Part shown: one piece after another, positions 1 through 7,066 of the stretch | Layout of the letters: every line of letters starts with the position of its first letter | Numbering within the stretch: the stretch's first letter is position 1 | Source: Bacteroidales bacterium UBA1205 | GTDB lineage: Bacteria; Bacteroidota; Bacteroidia; Bacteroidales; WCHB1-69 | DNA length: 16,706 bases | Direction of reading: 5' to 3' | Assembly: GCA_002309615.1 (NCBI GenBank) | Contig: DBXT01000023.1 | Location: 157 to 16,862, forward strand | Program-made: the position numbers and the translations under genes | Notes under the pieces: model-generated | Database searches by the model: none | Told to the model about the DNA's origin: nothing | The model's input: the letters and a program-made list of their open reading frames with translations, nothing else

Positions 1-24
1 GTCTACCAATTCCGCCACTCGGGC
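1..24 (-). tRNA. tRNA-Leu, 5' part only
   Basis: Read on the minus strand, the first 24 bases form the 5' half of a leucine tRNA: acceptor strand GCCCGAG, then T8, then a D-arm containing GGCGGAATTGGTAGAC, the hallmark of class II leucine tRNAs. The anticodon, variable arm and 3' half lie outside the window, so the isoacceptor cannot be named. A matching promoter box lies 11 bases upstream of the mature 5' end. Confidence 0.85.
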
Positions 25-35
25 CTATCAATCGG

Positions 36-43
36 CAAAGGTA
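36..43 (-). promoter_or_regulatory. -7 box (TACCTTTG) of the tRNA-Leu promoter
   Basis: The minus strand reads TACCTTTG, a perfect match to the Bacteroidota -7 consensus TAnnTTTG, ending 11 bases before the tRNA-Leu 5' end. The same octamer stands in front of tRNA-Lys and rpmG in this window. I see no clear -33 element. Confidence 0.65.
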
Positions 44-154
44 ACATTTTTTATTTTAACAATTACAATAATTCTGTTCTTTTCTGTTTTTTATTATCCT
101 CAACCGGTAAAAACATTACTACTAATATATATTAAATAGGTATGGAACCAAAAT

Positions 155-186
155 AAAGCAAATATCCTACTACCCTGTTTTGCTTT
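155..186 (-). terminator. possible weak terminator of the ABC importer operon
   Basis: An 8-bp inverted repeat (AAAGCAAA at 155-162 and TTTGCTTT at 179-186) with a 16-base loop lies just after the ATPase gene on the minus strand, and is followed on that strand by ATTTT. The stem is AT-rich and the loop long, so it is a weak candidate. The rest of 44-212 is AT-rich and shows no other feature. Confidence 0.25.
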
Positions 187-212
187 GAGACAAGGTTAAG
201 CGATATTATTTT

Positions 213-938
213 TTAACGGACATTGTTCACCTTCAAATAATCCATGGCCTCAAATTGATTTTTTGATACCTCCTGCACCTTTCCTTGGTCTATCAGCCAT
301 ATTTTATCACTCACCGAAACCGCCATTTCCACATCATGACAAGAGAACAACACACAGCGATTTTCTGTTTGTGCTATCTGTTTTAAGTCATGTAAAAGTT
401 GTTGTTTGGCAAAAAAATCCAAAAAGGCCGTCGGTTCATCCAACAAAATGAGGGGTGTTTGTTGCACTATGGAGCGGGCTATCATGGCTTTTTGTCTTTC
501 CCCGTCGCTGACTTGAGATAAGGGACTATCTGCCTGTGCTGATAACGAAAATTTTGCTATCACCTGCTCTATCAGCTGTTTGTCTTTGGGTTGCTGACTA
601 TCAAAAACATTGGTATAAGGAGTACGGCCTACGGCTATTAAATCACGTAAAGTCATATTGGCAACCGCATCTATTCTTGACGGTACAAAACTGACATACA
701 AAGATTTTTTGCGAGGAGAAATTTTCGATATAGCTTGCCCGCAAATGCTGAAATCTCCACCCATAGGCTTTATCACTCCCGACAAGGTATTGAGCAAAGT
801 GGTTTTTCCGGTTCCGTTTCTGCCTATCAAACATATCAAATCCTGACTATACGCAGAAAGCGAAATAGGTTGTAGCGATAAAGCCCGTTTATATCCTATA
901 TACAGATTGTTTATTTCCAATACTTTATCACTCATCAT
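213..938 (-). CDS. ABC importer ATP-binding protein, FecE/BtuD type
   Basis: This is the cytoplasmic ATPase of a metal-chelate or vitamin importer, 241 residues long. Visible motifs are Walker A GRNGTGKT (39-46), signature VSDGE (143-147, a variant of LSGGE), Walker B LILLDEPT (163-170) and the H-loop histidine H201 in SCHD. The Q-loop region reads FVPS, so serine replaces the usual glutamine; I remember related Bacteroidota ATPases also diverging here. A longer reading frame exists upstream, but ATG at 938 overlaps the permease stop as ATGA, which fits translational coupling and the family's usual length; ATG at 935 is the alternative. It is the last gene of a binding protein-permease-ATPase operon. 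The substrate class is inferred from family (iron-siderophore, haem or cobalamin) and cannot be fixed from sequence. Confidence 0.9.
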   Translation of the reverse strand: MMSDKVLEINNLYIGYKRALSLQPISLSAYSQDLICLIGRNGTGKTTLLNTLSGVIKPMGGDFSICGQAISKISPRKKSLYVSFVPSRIDAVANMTLRDLIAVGRTPYTNVFDSQQPKDKQLIEQVIAKFSLSAQADSPLSQVSDGERQKAMIARSIVQQTPLILLDEPTAFLDFFAKQQLLHDLKQIAQTENRCVLFSCHDVEMAVSVSDKIWLIDQGKVQEVSKNQFEAMDYLKVNNVR

Positions 939-1966
939 ATAATGGTTCTTTGATTTTTGAAAACTATCCAAATGATAAACGGTGCTCCCAATACGGAAAT
1001 GATGGCATTGATAGGCAACACGCCTCCTGCATACATGGTATGCGACAATATATCTCCGCACAGCAGAAACACGGCTCCCAAAATCACCGATGCCGGTATC
1101 AATATAAAATGATTGGATGTGTTGAATATCCAACGAGAAATATGCGGCACTGCCAAACCTAAAAAACCCAATGGTCCGCAAAATGCCGTTACCGCTCCGG
1201 TAAGTATACTCACACCGGTGAAAACAACTACTCTTATCAGCTTGATGTTAACCCCCATGGTGGTAGCGAATGATTCTCCCAACAGCATCAAATTCAACGG
1301 TTTGGAAAACATATATAGCACCAAGGCAACCGACATGCAAATAGGTATGAGCAAAACCGATTCAGTAAACGAAACGGCGTCCAGACTGCCCATGGTCCAC
1401 ACCACATACGATTTTACATTTACATCATTGGAGAAAAATTGCATAATGCTGACTATAGATGCCACCACGCCGGAAATCAAAATACCGATAATCAAAATAC
1501 TCAGCACATCTTTTACTCGCATGCTGACAGCCAATATCAACATTAATACCGCGGCGGCACCCAATCCGGATGCTGCCAATATCATCCAATTGGAAGTCTC
1601 AATAGAATGAGAAAAGCCCCAAATGCTGCCGCCCAGCACCACCACTGCCACCCCAAGGCCGGCACCATTGCTGATACCCAATACATAGGGGCCTGCCAAC
1701 GGATTTCTGAAGATGGTTTGCATCAACAAGCCTGAAACAGCCAAAGCGGCACCCGCCACCACGGCGGTAATAACGCGTGCCAACCGAAATTCTTTGATGG
1801 TGAACACGGTTGAGGATGTCAGCTGCCGGGGAAAAAAGAAATAGTCAAAAATATTGCCCAAAGAAATGCGGTTAGTACCGACTGTTAAATCGAATAATAT
1901 CAAGCCGGCCAACACTATTGATATGACGGCAAATTTGACCATATTTTCCCGACCTTTCGTTTTCAT
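935..1966 (-). CDS. FecCD/BtuC-family ABC importer permease
   Basis: This 343-residue protein is an inner-membrane permease of the FecCD family, which imports iron-siderophores, haem or cobalamin as a homodimer. Long hydrophobic segments run throughout, starting with FAVISIVLAGLILFDL near the N terminus. Family hallmarks are visible: GLMQTIFRNPLAGPYVLGIS (about 92-111), with its small-residue-rich continuation, and GPLGFLGLAVPHISRW near 265-280, which covers the region contacting the ATPase. Length is normal for the family. The ATG at 1966 overlaps the stop of the binding-protein gene as ATGA, and its own stop overlaps the ATPase start in the same way, so the three genes are translationally coupled. 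Met9 is a possible alternative start. No TonB-dependent receptor is present in the window to indicate the substrate. Confidence 0.92.
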   Translation of the reverse strand: MKTKGRENMVKFAVISIVLAGLILFDLTVGTNRISLGNIFDYFFFPRQLTSSTVFTIKEFRLARVITAVVAGAALAVSGLLMQTIFRNPLAGPYVLGISNGAGLGVAVVVLGGSIWGFSHSIETSNWMILAASGLGAAAVLMLILAVSMRVKDVLSILIIGILISGVVASIVSIMQFFSNDVNVKSYVVWTMGSLDAVSFTESVLLIPICMSVALVLYMFSKPLNLMLLGESFATTMGVNIKLIRVVVFTGVSILTGAVTAFCGPLGFLGLAVPHISRWIFNTSNHFILIPASVILGAVFLLCGDILSHTMYAGGVLPINAIISVLGAPFIIWIVFKNQRTII

Positions 1967-3051
1967 CAGTCTAATTTTACATAATAAAACAAATTGCTAT
2001 CTTTTTCTTCAAAAATATTACGTAAATCCTGCAATATCACCTCCGGATGCACTATGCCCGATTCCCAAAAATCACAGCCTCCATATTGGTTGACGATTTT
2101 ATTATTATTGTAAATTTTTGCCTGCTTGTATGGTTGGAATTTTTCCAAGCGATGGTCCACCTCCGGTATTTGTCCGCGTCGGGTTTTCTCGCTCACATTC
2201 AGCCAAACATCCGCATCGGAAGCGGCGGAAAATATTTGTTCCAAAGAATAAGGAACGCTTTCGGAGGAAGCGTTTTCGGTGGCATATACGCCGCCGGCGT
2301 CTTTAATAAAATTGGCAAAGAAACTATCGCCGCCCGGCACCCACCATGTGCCTTTCCACGGCAAACCCACCAACACCTTGGGGTGATGCTGTATGGGCTG
2401 AGCTTTTATTTCATTATATCTATCCGCTACGCTGTCAAAATAATTTTGTGCCATGGGCAGTTTATCGTAAAAACAACCGAAAAACTTTATCCACTCCGTT
2501 CGTCCCAAAGGCTGTGATTCTAAATAATCATCCACCAAGACTATCGGCATGCCCAATTTGACCAATTTTTGAAAACCCGACAATGACTCGTTGTCCACGC
2601 CAAAGGCAAACACCACATCGGGACGGATGGCGATAATACGTTCATAATCCAACTGCCGGTCAAAACCCACCTCTTGAATCCGGTTGGTTTCAATTTGTTG
2701 CACCACCAAAGGATTGCACACATATTTCAAGCCGCTTAAGCCCTTGATGGACTCCACTTCGTTAAGACAAGTGATGAACGAGACGTAAGTGGTGGAAAAA
2801 CAAACCGCCTTTTTTATCGGAATATGGATGATATGTTTTTCATTGTCGGTGGGCTTCGTTCTGCTCAAAAGCAAAGTGTCACCGGAATGTTTCAATACAA
2901 TTTGATAGCCGTCGCTTATTTCGGTAATATTAAAACCGAGGGCATATTCCACACCGGAGTCCGTAGCGGGTGTTTGGTTCATTTCCCTGCCGCAAGAACT
3001 CAGCAAAACAATCAATGCCAATACTTTAAATATATTTCGAGCCCTGTTCAT
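1966..3051 (-). CDS. ABC importer substrate-binding lipoprotein (BtuF/FecB type)
   Basis: This 361-residue protein captures the substrate in the periplasm for the importer encoded downstream. The N terminus is a lipoprotein signal, with a hydrophobic stretch ending in LLSSC (Cys20), so it should be lipid-anchored. The rest matches class III binding proteins: AVCFSTTYVSFITCLNEV, then a stretch ending RPDVVFAFG, then VDDYLESQPLGRTEW and a conserved HPE near the C terminus. A longer frame begins at ATG 3066, but a TAATTTTG promoter box ends at 3071, which would place the transcript start almost on that codon; ATG 3051 leaves a 14-20 base leader and is preferred. It is the first gene of the operon. 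The ligand is unknown; cobalamin, haem and ferric siderophores are all possible for this family. Confidence 0.88.
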   Translation of the reverse strand: MNRARNIFKVLALIVLLSSCGREMNQTPATDSGVEYALGFNITEISDGYQIVLKHSGDTLLLSRTKPTDNEKHIIHIPIKKAVCFSTTYVSFITCLNEVESIKGLSGLKYVCNPLVVQQIETNRIQEVGFDRQLDYERIIAIRPDVVFAFGVDNESLSGFQKLVKLGMPIVLVDDYLESQPLGRTEWIKFFGCFYDKLPMAQNYFDSVADRYNEIKAQPIQHHPKVLVGLPWKGTWWVPGGDSFFANFIKDAGGVYATENASSESVPYSLEQIFSAASDADVWLNVSEKTRRGQIPEVDHRLEKFQPYKQAKIYNNNKIVNQYGGCDFWESGIVHPEVILQDLRNIFEEKDSNLFYYVKLD

Positions 3052-3070
3052 ATTTTTTAATCCCATGATG

Positions 3071-3078
3071 CAAAATTA
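3071..3078 (-). promoter_or_regulatory. -7 box (TAATTTTG) of the ABC importer operon
   Basis: The minus strand reads TAATTTTG, matching TAnnTTTG, 19 bases before the preferred start of the binding-protein gene. TTTTG further upstream is 15 bases away, shorter than usual for a -33 element. I see no recognisable riboswitch or operator in the leader. Confidence 0.5.
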
Positions 3079-3146
3079 GCCTAATTTTACGTTCAAAACA
3101 GCATTGAAAAAAAATATTTTTAACAATTGTTTGTAAAATATTCACT

Positions 3147-3236
3147 ATGAAAACAACAGGTTCGAAGTGGTTTTACTGCCTGCTGACGAATGAAAGGCCG
3201 GCTATTTTTGACAAATATAAAAAAAATAGACTATAA
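3147..3236 (+). CDS. possible small protein of 29 residues, unknown
   Basis: An ATG-to-TAA frame encodes 29 residues, beginning MKTTGSKWFYCLLTNERP and ending with KYKKNRL. It sits in the 262-base gap between the divergent ABC operon and rpmG. Its base composition is richer in G and C than the strongly AT-rich flanks, which is why the stretch stands out. Ten bases upstream of the ATG, ATTGTTTG resembles a -7 box with a mismatch, but that is too close to serve this start with a leader. I recognise no family. It could be a real small protein, a leader peptide, the remnant of a longer gene, or chance. Conservation in related genomes would decide. Confidence 0.3.
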   Translation: MKTTGSKWFYCLLTNERPAIFDKYKKNRL

Positions 3237-3262
3237 ACGTGTTTTAATACAAAAAAAAATGC

Positions 3263-3270
3263 TACCTTTG
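3263..3270 (+). promoter_or_regulatory. -7 box (TACCTTTG) of the rpmG operon
   Basis: TACCTTTG matches the TAnnTTTG consensus exactly and ends 43 bases before the rpmG ATG. A second match, TATTTTTG at 3203-3210, lies inside the possible small ORF. No clear -33 element is visible. Confidence 0.65.
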
Positions 3271-3313
3271 CAGTTCTAAATTGAACAAGTACAAATAAAG
3301 ATTTAATATAGCG

Positions 3314-3502
3314 ATGGCAAAGAAGAATAAAGAAGCAAGACAGCAAGTTATATTAGAATGCACAGAACAAAAAGCCAGCGGCATTCCGGGTATGTCAAGA
3401 TACATTACTACCAAAAACCGTAAAAACACACCCGACAGATTAGTATTGAGAAAATACAATCCATTTTTAAAACGCGTAACCGAACATAAAGAAATAAAAT
3501 AA
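3314..3502 (+). CDS. rpmG: 50S ribosomal protein L33
   Basis: This 62-residue basic protein is bacterial L33, a component of the large ribosomal subunit near the E site. The conserved core ITTKNRKNTPDRLVLRKYNP is plain to see. The CxxC pairs of the zinc-binding form are absent (only Cys16 remains), so it is the zinc-independent type. The usual Bacteroidales partner rpmB (L28), commonly just upstream of rpmG, is not here; upstream is a divergent transporter operon, and a strong -7 box sits directly before the gene. It is followed 11 bases later by a DUF4295 gene, its usual companion in this phylum. Confidence 0.95.
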   Translation: MAKKNKEARQQVILECTEQKASGIPGMSRYITTKNRKNTPDRLVLRKYNPFLKRVTEHKEIK

Positions 3503-3513
3503 TTTTTTGAGAT

Positions 3514-3669
3514 ATGGCAAAGAAAGTTGTTGCAACATTAAAGAAATCCTCAGGTAAAGATTTTGCAAAAGTAATCCGCATGGAACGCTCTGCAAAAACA
3601 GGTGCTTATACCTTTGTTGAAAACATTGTTCCTACCGAACAAGTGAAAGATTTCTTGGCAAAGAAATAA
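3514..3669 (+). CDS. DUF4295 small basic protein
   Basis: This is a 51-residue lysine-rich protein beginning MAKKVVATLKKSSGKDFAKV and ending VPTEQVKDFLAKK. It matches my knowledge of the DUF4295 family, found in Bacteroidota next to rpmB and rpmG and therefore suspected of being ribosome-associated; no function has been shown as far as I know. It starts 11 bases after rpmG and should share its transcript. A GC-stem plus eight-T signal follows about 45 bases after the stop. In many Bacteroidales ftsY comes next, but here a rubredoxin gene does. Confidence 0.88.
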   Translation: MAKKVVATLKKSSGKDFAKVIRMERSAKTGAYTFVENIVPTEQVKDFLAKK

Positions 3670-3713
3670 TATTTGTCAAGTATTGAATTATAGTGAAAAA
3701 AGAAAATTAAAAT

Positions 3714-3746
3714 AAAAAGAAGGGGGTGTTACATTCCCTTTTTTTT
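3714..3746 (+). terminator. probable terminator after rpmG-DUF4295
   Basis: AAGGG at 3720-3724 can pair with CCCTT at 3736-3740, extendable by A-T and G-T pairs on the outer side, followed by an uninterrupted run of eight T (3739-3746). Alternative G registers are possible. This is reasonable for an intrinsic terminator, though the stem is short. Confidence 0.45.
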
Positions 3747-3786
3747 GATAAATAACCATTATTAACCTTATTAACAATTTAACAAT

Positions 3787-3948
3787 ATGAAATATATATG
3801 CCCTACTTGCAGTTATGTTTATGACCCACAAGAAGGAGATCCGGATAGCGGTATTGCTCCGGGGACTTCTTTTGAAGACATTCCCGACGATTGGAGTTGT
3901 CCGCTTTGTGGTGTTAGCAAAGATGAATTTGAACAAGAAGAATCTTAA
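3787..3948 (+). CDS. rubredoxin
   Basis: This 53-residue protein is a rubredoxin, a small cytoplasmic one-electron carrier with a single iron held by four cysteines. The two ligand pairs are visible: C5-P-T-C8 and C38-P-L-C41 (in WSCPLCG), spaced as in the family, with the conserved Tyr-Val-Tyr-Asp, the central PDSGIAPGTSFEDIPDDW stretch and an acidic tail. Length is normal. It likely serves peroxide or superoxide detoxification or other redox partners in an anaerobe, but no partner gene is adjacent. It is flanked by terminator-like hairpins on both sides, so it may be transcribed alone; I could not find a consensus -7 box before it. Confidence 0.95.
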   Translation: MKYICPTCSYVYDPQEGDPDSGIAPGTSFEDIPDDWSCPLCGVSKDEFEQEES

Positions 3949-3956
3949 CACTTCTG

Positions 3957-3982
3957 GTGGTTTGTAATCAAACCACTTTTTT
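3957..3982 (+). terminator. intrinsic terminator after the rubredoxin gene
   Basis: A perfect 8-bp stem (GTGGTTTG at 3957-3964 and CAAACCAC at 3969-3976) with a TAAT loop is followed by six T. It lies 9 bases after the rubredoxin stop and 18 bases before thpR. Confidence 0.75.
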
Positions 3983-4000
3983 ATTGCCTTTTTTACCGAT

Positions 4001-4564
4001 ATGAAACGTTTGTTCATTGCTATTACTTATTCTCCGGAACCATGGTTGCAAACACTTACTCATAATCTAAAAAACGGTATGAGTAAAATGGACAAAACCA
4101 ATTGGGTGGATGACCATTTGTATCATATCACCATCAAATTTTTGGGGAATATCAGGGAAGAAAAAATTCCTTCTATAAAAAACATCTTGTCGCAATGTGT
4201 GCAAAACACGGATTCTTTTGACTTGCAACTGGATCAAATCAAGGCTTTCGGCTCCACCTATCACCCCAGAGTGCTGATAATTTCCGCTTTGCCGCATTGC
4301 ACCATGCAACAATTACATCAAAATATTGAAAACAAACTACAGACCATAGGTCTGAAAAGCGATTTCGGCAATTTTGTGCCCCACCTCACCTTGGCACGCA
4401 TACATGCTTTGGATGATAAAAAAATGTTTTGGAACACCATCAACCGATATCAAATTAACGAAACACATATCATACCCGTGAACAAGATAATACTCTACGA
4501 TAGTATACTCACCAAAGGCTACCAACCTCGGTATGTGGCATTGGAAGAATTTCGGTTAAAATAA
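4001..4564 (+). CDS. thpR: RNA 2',3'-cyclic phosphodiesterase (2H family)
   Basis: This 187-residue protein belongs to the 2H phosphoesterase family (ThpR, formerly LigT), which opens 2',3'-cyclic phosphates in RNA ends and can join tRNA halves in vitro. The two catalytic HxTx motifs are present: H42-I-T44-I, followed by KFLG, and H128-L-T130-L, followed by AR. The N terminus MKRLFIAITY and overall length are typical. The start at 4001 lies 18 bases after the rubredoxin terminator, so expression by readthrough or an unseen promoter is possible. The physiological substrate is not established for most members. Confidence 0.9.
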   Translation: MKRLFIAITYSPEPWLQTLTHNLKNGMSKMDKTNWVDDHLYHITIKFLGNIREEKIPSIKNILSQCVQNTDSFDLQLDQIKAFGSTYHPRVLIISALPHCTMQQLHQNIENKLQTIGLKSDFGNFVPHLTLARIHALDDKKMFWNTINRYQINETHIIPVNKIILYDSILTKGYQPRYVALEEFRLK

Positions 4565-4601
4565 TTTTTTCACACGCTGCCGTTCGTATTATTTTTCTTG
4601 T

Positions 4602-4609
4602 TATTTTTG
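4602..4609 (+). promoter_or_regulatory. -7 box (TATTTTTG) of the sirtuin-hutI-folK operon
   Basis: TATTTTTG fits TAnnTTTG and ends 28 bases before the sirtuin ATG, a spacing like the other genes here. The region is T-rich, so chance matches are more likely than elsewhere. Confidence 0.45.
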
Positions 4610-4637
4610 CAATATACAATCAATAACATCCAAAATA

Positions 4638-5333
4638 ATGAAAAAACTTGTAGTTCTTACAGGTGCAGGCATCAGCGCAGAAAGCGGAATAAGCACCTTT
4701 CGCGATTCAAACGGATTATGGGAACAATATGATGTAAACGATGTTGCCACCCACGAAGCTTGGTACAGGAACAAAGCATTAGTCACCCGATTCTACAACG
4801 AACGCAGAAAACAATTGTTAAACGTAGAACCCAATTACGGACATATCGGATTGAAAGAACTGGAACAATGGTTCCGCGTTACCGTCATCACCCAAAACGT
4901 TGATAATTTACATGAAAGAGCCGGCAGTTCGCATATTATACACCTGCACGGCGAACTCACCAAAGTATGTTCGGAAAACAATACCGATATGGTATATGAC
5001 CTCACACCGGATAAATATGAGGTAAAAATAGGTGACACCGCTGAAGACGGGGCTCAATTGCGTCCGTTCATAGTATTTTTTAACGAACCTGTTCCCATGA
5101 TAGAAGCTGCTGCCAAAGAATGTGAAGACGCTGACATATTCGTCATTATAGGTACCTCTATGAATGTATATCCCGCAGCCGGCCTGATTCATTACACCCC
5201 TATGGGAATACCCATATTCCTTATTGACCCTAAAGAAGTAACCATACAACATAACAATGTACAAGTAATTCAAGATGTGGCATCGGAAGGGGTAAAAAAA
5301 TTAATCAAAATACTAAAAGAAAAATACATATAA
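4638..5333 (+). CDS. cobB: NAD-dependent protein deacylase, sirtuin family
   Basis: This 231-residue cytoplasmic enzyme removes acyl groups from lysine using NAD. Family motifs appear in order: GAGISAESGISTFR (9-22), TQNVDNLHERAGS (85-97) and catalytic H104 in HLHGE. Y53 and R56 (FYNERR) match the Tyr-x-x-Arg pair that marks SIRT5/CobB-type enzymes preferring succinyl or malonyl lysine. The four zinc cysteines usual in this class are missing: only C111 lies in that region. I recall other Bacteroidota sirtuins lacking them too. The usual WFGE is FFNE at 147-150. It is first in an operon, with hutI beginning 2 bases after its stop. Activity and acyl preference are inferred from motifs, not proven. 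Confidence 0.9.
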   Translation: MKKLVVLTGAGISAESGISTFRDSNGLWEQYDVNDVATHEAWYRNKALVTRFYNERRKQLLNVEPNYGHIGLKELEQWFRVTVITQNVDNLHERAGSSHIIHLHGELTKVCSENNTDMVYDLTPDKYEVKIGDTAEDGAQLRPFIVFFNEPVPMIEAAAKECEDADIFVIIGTSMNVYPAAGLIHYTPMGIPIFLIDPKEVTIQHNNVQVIQDVASEGVKKLIKILKEKYI

Positions 5334-5335
5334 TC

Positions 5336-6568
5336 ATGCGATTACTCATCAAAAACATCAAAGAGCTCATACAAATAGAATATCATGCCGTTGCTTACAA
5401 AGCAGGCAAAGATATGCAAAACATGCAAACCCTCAAACAGGCATGGCTGCTTATCAACGATGACAAGATAGCGGATTTCGGTGATATGAACACCCCGCTG
5501 CCTGCTGCCGATAAGGTGATAGATGCCACCGGAAAAATGGTGTTCCCTTGTTTTTGCGATTCACACACACATATAATATATAAAGGTAGCCGTGAAATAG
5601 AATATATTGACAAAATTCGCGGTTTATCCTACGAAGAAATTGCCAAACGAGGCGGCGGAATATTGAATACCGCCTTGCGTATGCATGAAGCTACCGAAGA
5701 AGAGCTGTATCGCGATGCATGGAACCGGCTGGAAGAAATGAAAGCCCACGGCACGGGAGCGGTAGAGATAAAAAGCGGATACGGACTCTCCACGGAAGAT
5801 GAGTTAAAAATGTTACGTGTAATCAAACAACTCAAAGCGGACTCTCCCCTCACCATCAAAGCCAACTTTTTAGGGGCTCATGCCGTTCCTGCCAACTACA
5901 AAGGCAGACAACGCGAATATGTTGACCTCATCATCAACGAGATGCTACCAAAAGTGGCGGAAGAAGGATTGGCGGATTTTGTTGATGTATTCTGCGATAG
6001 AGGATTTTTCACCGTAGAAGATACTGACCGCATATTAGCAGCCGGTACCCGCTGGGGTTTGATACCGAAAATTCATGCCAACGAATTGGATTATTCCGGT
6101 GGCATACAAGTAGGTGTTAAACACCACGCTCTTTCCGTTGACCACTTGGAATGCACCGGTGATGCCGAAATAGAAGCATTGCTTCATTCCCGCACCATGC
6201 CGACATTGTTGCCCGGAGCAGCCTTTTTCATCAATATGCCTTATGCTCCTGCCCGTAAAATGATTAACGCAGGCTTGCCTGTGGCTATGGCCAGCGACTT
6301 TAACCCCGGCACTTGCCCGTCGGGCAATATGCAATTGGTACTCTCCATGGGCTGTATCAAATTCCGCATGCTGCCCGAAGAAGCTATCACCGCCACCACC
6401 CTTAACACTGCCTATGCCATGAATGTAAGCAACAGCTTGGGCTCCATAGCCAAAGGGAAAACAGCCAATGTGTTTATTACCAAACCTATCACCACATACG
6501 AATACATGCCCTATTCTTTCGGGGACAATAAAGTGGAAACGGTAATACTCAACGGACAAATACAATAA
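5336..6568 (+). CDS. hutI: imidazolonepropionase
   Basis: This 410-residue amidohydrolase performs the third step of histidine degradation, hydrolysing imidazolone propionate to N-formimino-glutamate in the cytoplasm. The metal site is visible: H77 and H79 in DSHTH, H247 in KIHANE, and D321 in SDFNPGTCPSG. Other active-site landmarks are GAHAVP (180-185), HALSVDH (264-270) and the late GSIAKGKTANVFI stretch typical of amidohydrolases. Length is normal. It starts 2 bases after the sirtuin stop, and folK follows after 1 base. The other hut genes (hutH, hutU, ftcD, fchA), often clustered with hutI in Bacteroidota, are not in this window. Confidence 0.95.
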   Translation: MRLLIKNIKELIQIEYHAVAYKAGKDMQNMQTLKQAWLLINDDKIADFGDMNTPLPAADKVIDATGKMVFPCFCDSHTHIIYKGSREIEYIDKIRGLSYEEIAKRGGGILNTALRMHEATEEELYRDAWNRLEEMKAHGTGAVEIKSGYGLSTEDELKMLRVIKQLKADSPLTIKANFLGAHAVPANYKGRQREYVDLIINEMLPKVAEEGLADFVDVFCDRGFFTVEDTDRILAAGTRWGLIPKIHANELDYSGGIQVGVKHHALSVDHLECTGDAEIEALLHSRTMPTLLPGAAFFINMPYAPARKMINAGLPVAMASDFNPGTCPSGNMQLVLSMGCIKFRMLPEEAITATTLNTAYAMNVSNSLGSIAKGKTANVFITKPITTYEYMPYSFGDNKVETVILNGQIQ

Positions 6569-6569
6569 C

Positions 6570-7061
6570 ATGCCCCAAATATATCTATTAGCCGGAGGCA
6601 ATATAGACAACACTTCGGACAAATTCAAAAAATTGTTCCTATACCTTTCAGAGCGTATAGGAACAATTGAGTTTGTATCGCATTATTATACATCAACGGC
6701 ATGGGGATATGTATCCGAACATGCATTTGTAAATGTCGCCTTAATAGTCAACACCACTCTCACACCCGAAGCGGCACTCTGTCAATGCTTGAAGATAGAA
6801 CAACTTATGGGACGCCTTCCGCATGAAAAAAATCAATATGCAGACCGCACCATGGATATAGATATCATTTTTTATGACGATATGGTGATAAACACCCCTC
6901 ATTTACAGGTTCCTCACCCCAGAATGCACATAAGAAATTTTGTATTGACCCCCTTGGCTGAAATTTGTCCGGAGAAAATACATCCGATATTGAATCAAAC
7001 TGTGTCAGCATTAAAAAAAGACTGTCCCGACAAGGCTGTGGTGCAACAAATAGATTTGTAA
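6570..7061 (+). CDS. folK: 6-hydroxymethyl-7,8-dihydropterin pyrophosphokinase
   Basis: This 163-residue enzyme (HPPK) transfers pyrophosphate from ATP to 6-hydroxymethyl-dihydropterin in folate synthesis. The signature YADRTMDIDIIFYDD (90-104) carries R93 and the metal-binding aspartates D96 and D98; PHPRMHIRNFVLTPLAEI follows at about 115-132. The N terminus reads IYLLAGGNI, close to the usual lGsNlGd. Start at 6570 lies one base after the hutI stop, so the three genes from 4638 are probably one transcript. Pairing with hutI is suggestive because histidine breakdown passes a formimino group to tetrahydrofolate, but that link is inferred. The stop is 5 bases from the end of the convergent ATPase gene. 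Confidence 0.93.
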   Translation: MPQIYLLAGGNIDNTSDKFKKLFLYLSERIGTIEFVSHYYTSTAWGYVSEHAFVNVALIVNTTLTPEAALCQCLKIEQLMGRLPHEKNQYADRTMDIDIIFYDDMVINTPHLQVPHPRMHIRNFVLTPLAEICPEKIHPILNQTVSALKKDCPDKAVVQQIDL

Positions 7062-7066
7062 AACAA

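Noticed and set aside
1113..1610. Plus-strand open frame of 165 codons
   Set aside because: It lies opposite the FecCD permease gene, which has clear family motifs, and its translation has no recognisable domain.
3067..3200. Possible cobalamin riboswitch before the ABC importer operon
   Set aside because: The leader after the -7 box is only about 14-20 bases and I find no B12-box or conserved core in either direction.
3159..3203. GGTTCGAA and nearby GC-rich bases resembling a tRNA T-arm remnant
   Set aside because: No matching T-stem, acceptor or anticodon arm can be drawn; the stretch is better explained as part of the small open frame.
6035..6628. Minus-strand open frame of 197 codons
   Set aside because: It is antisense to hutI and folK, whose motifs are intact; the histidine- and glycine-rich translation looks like a shadow.
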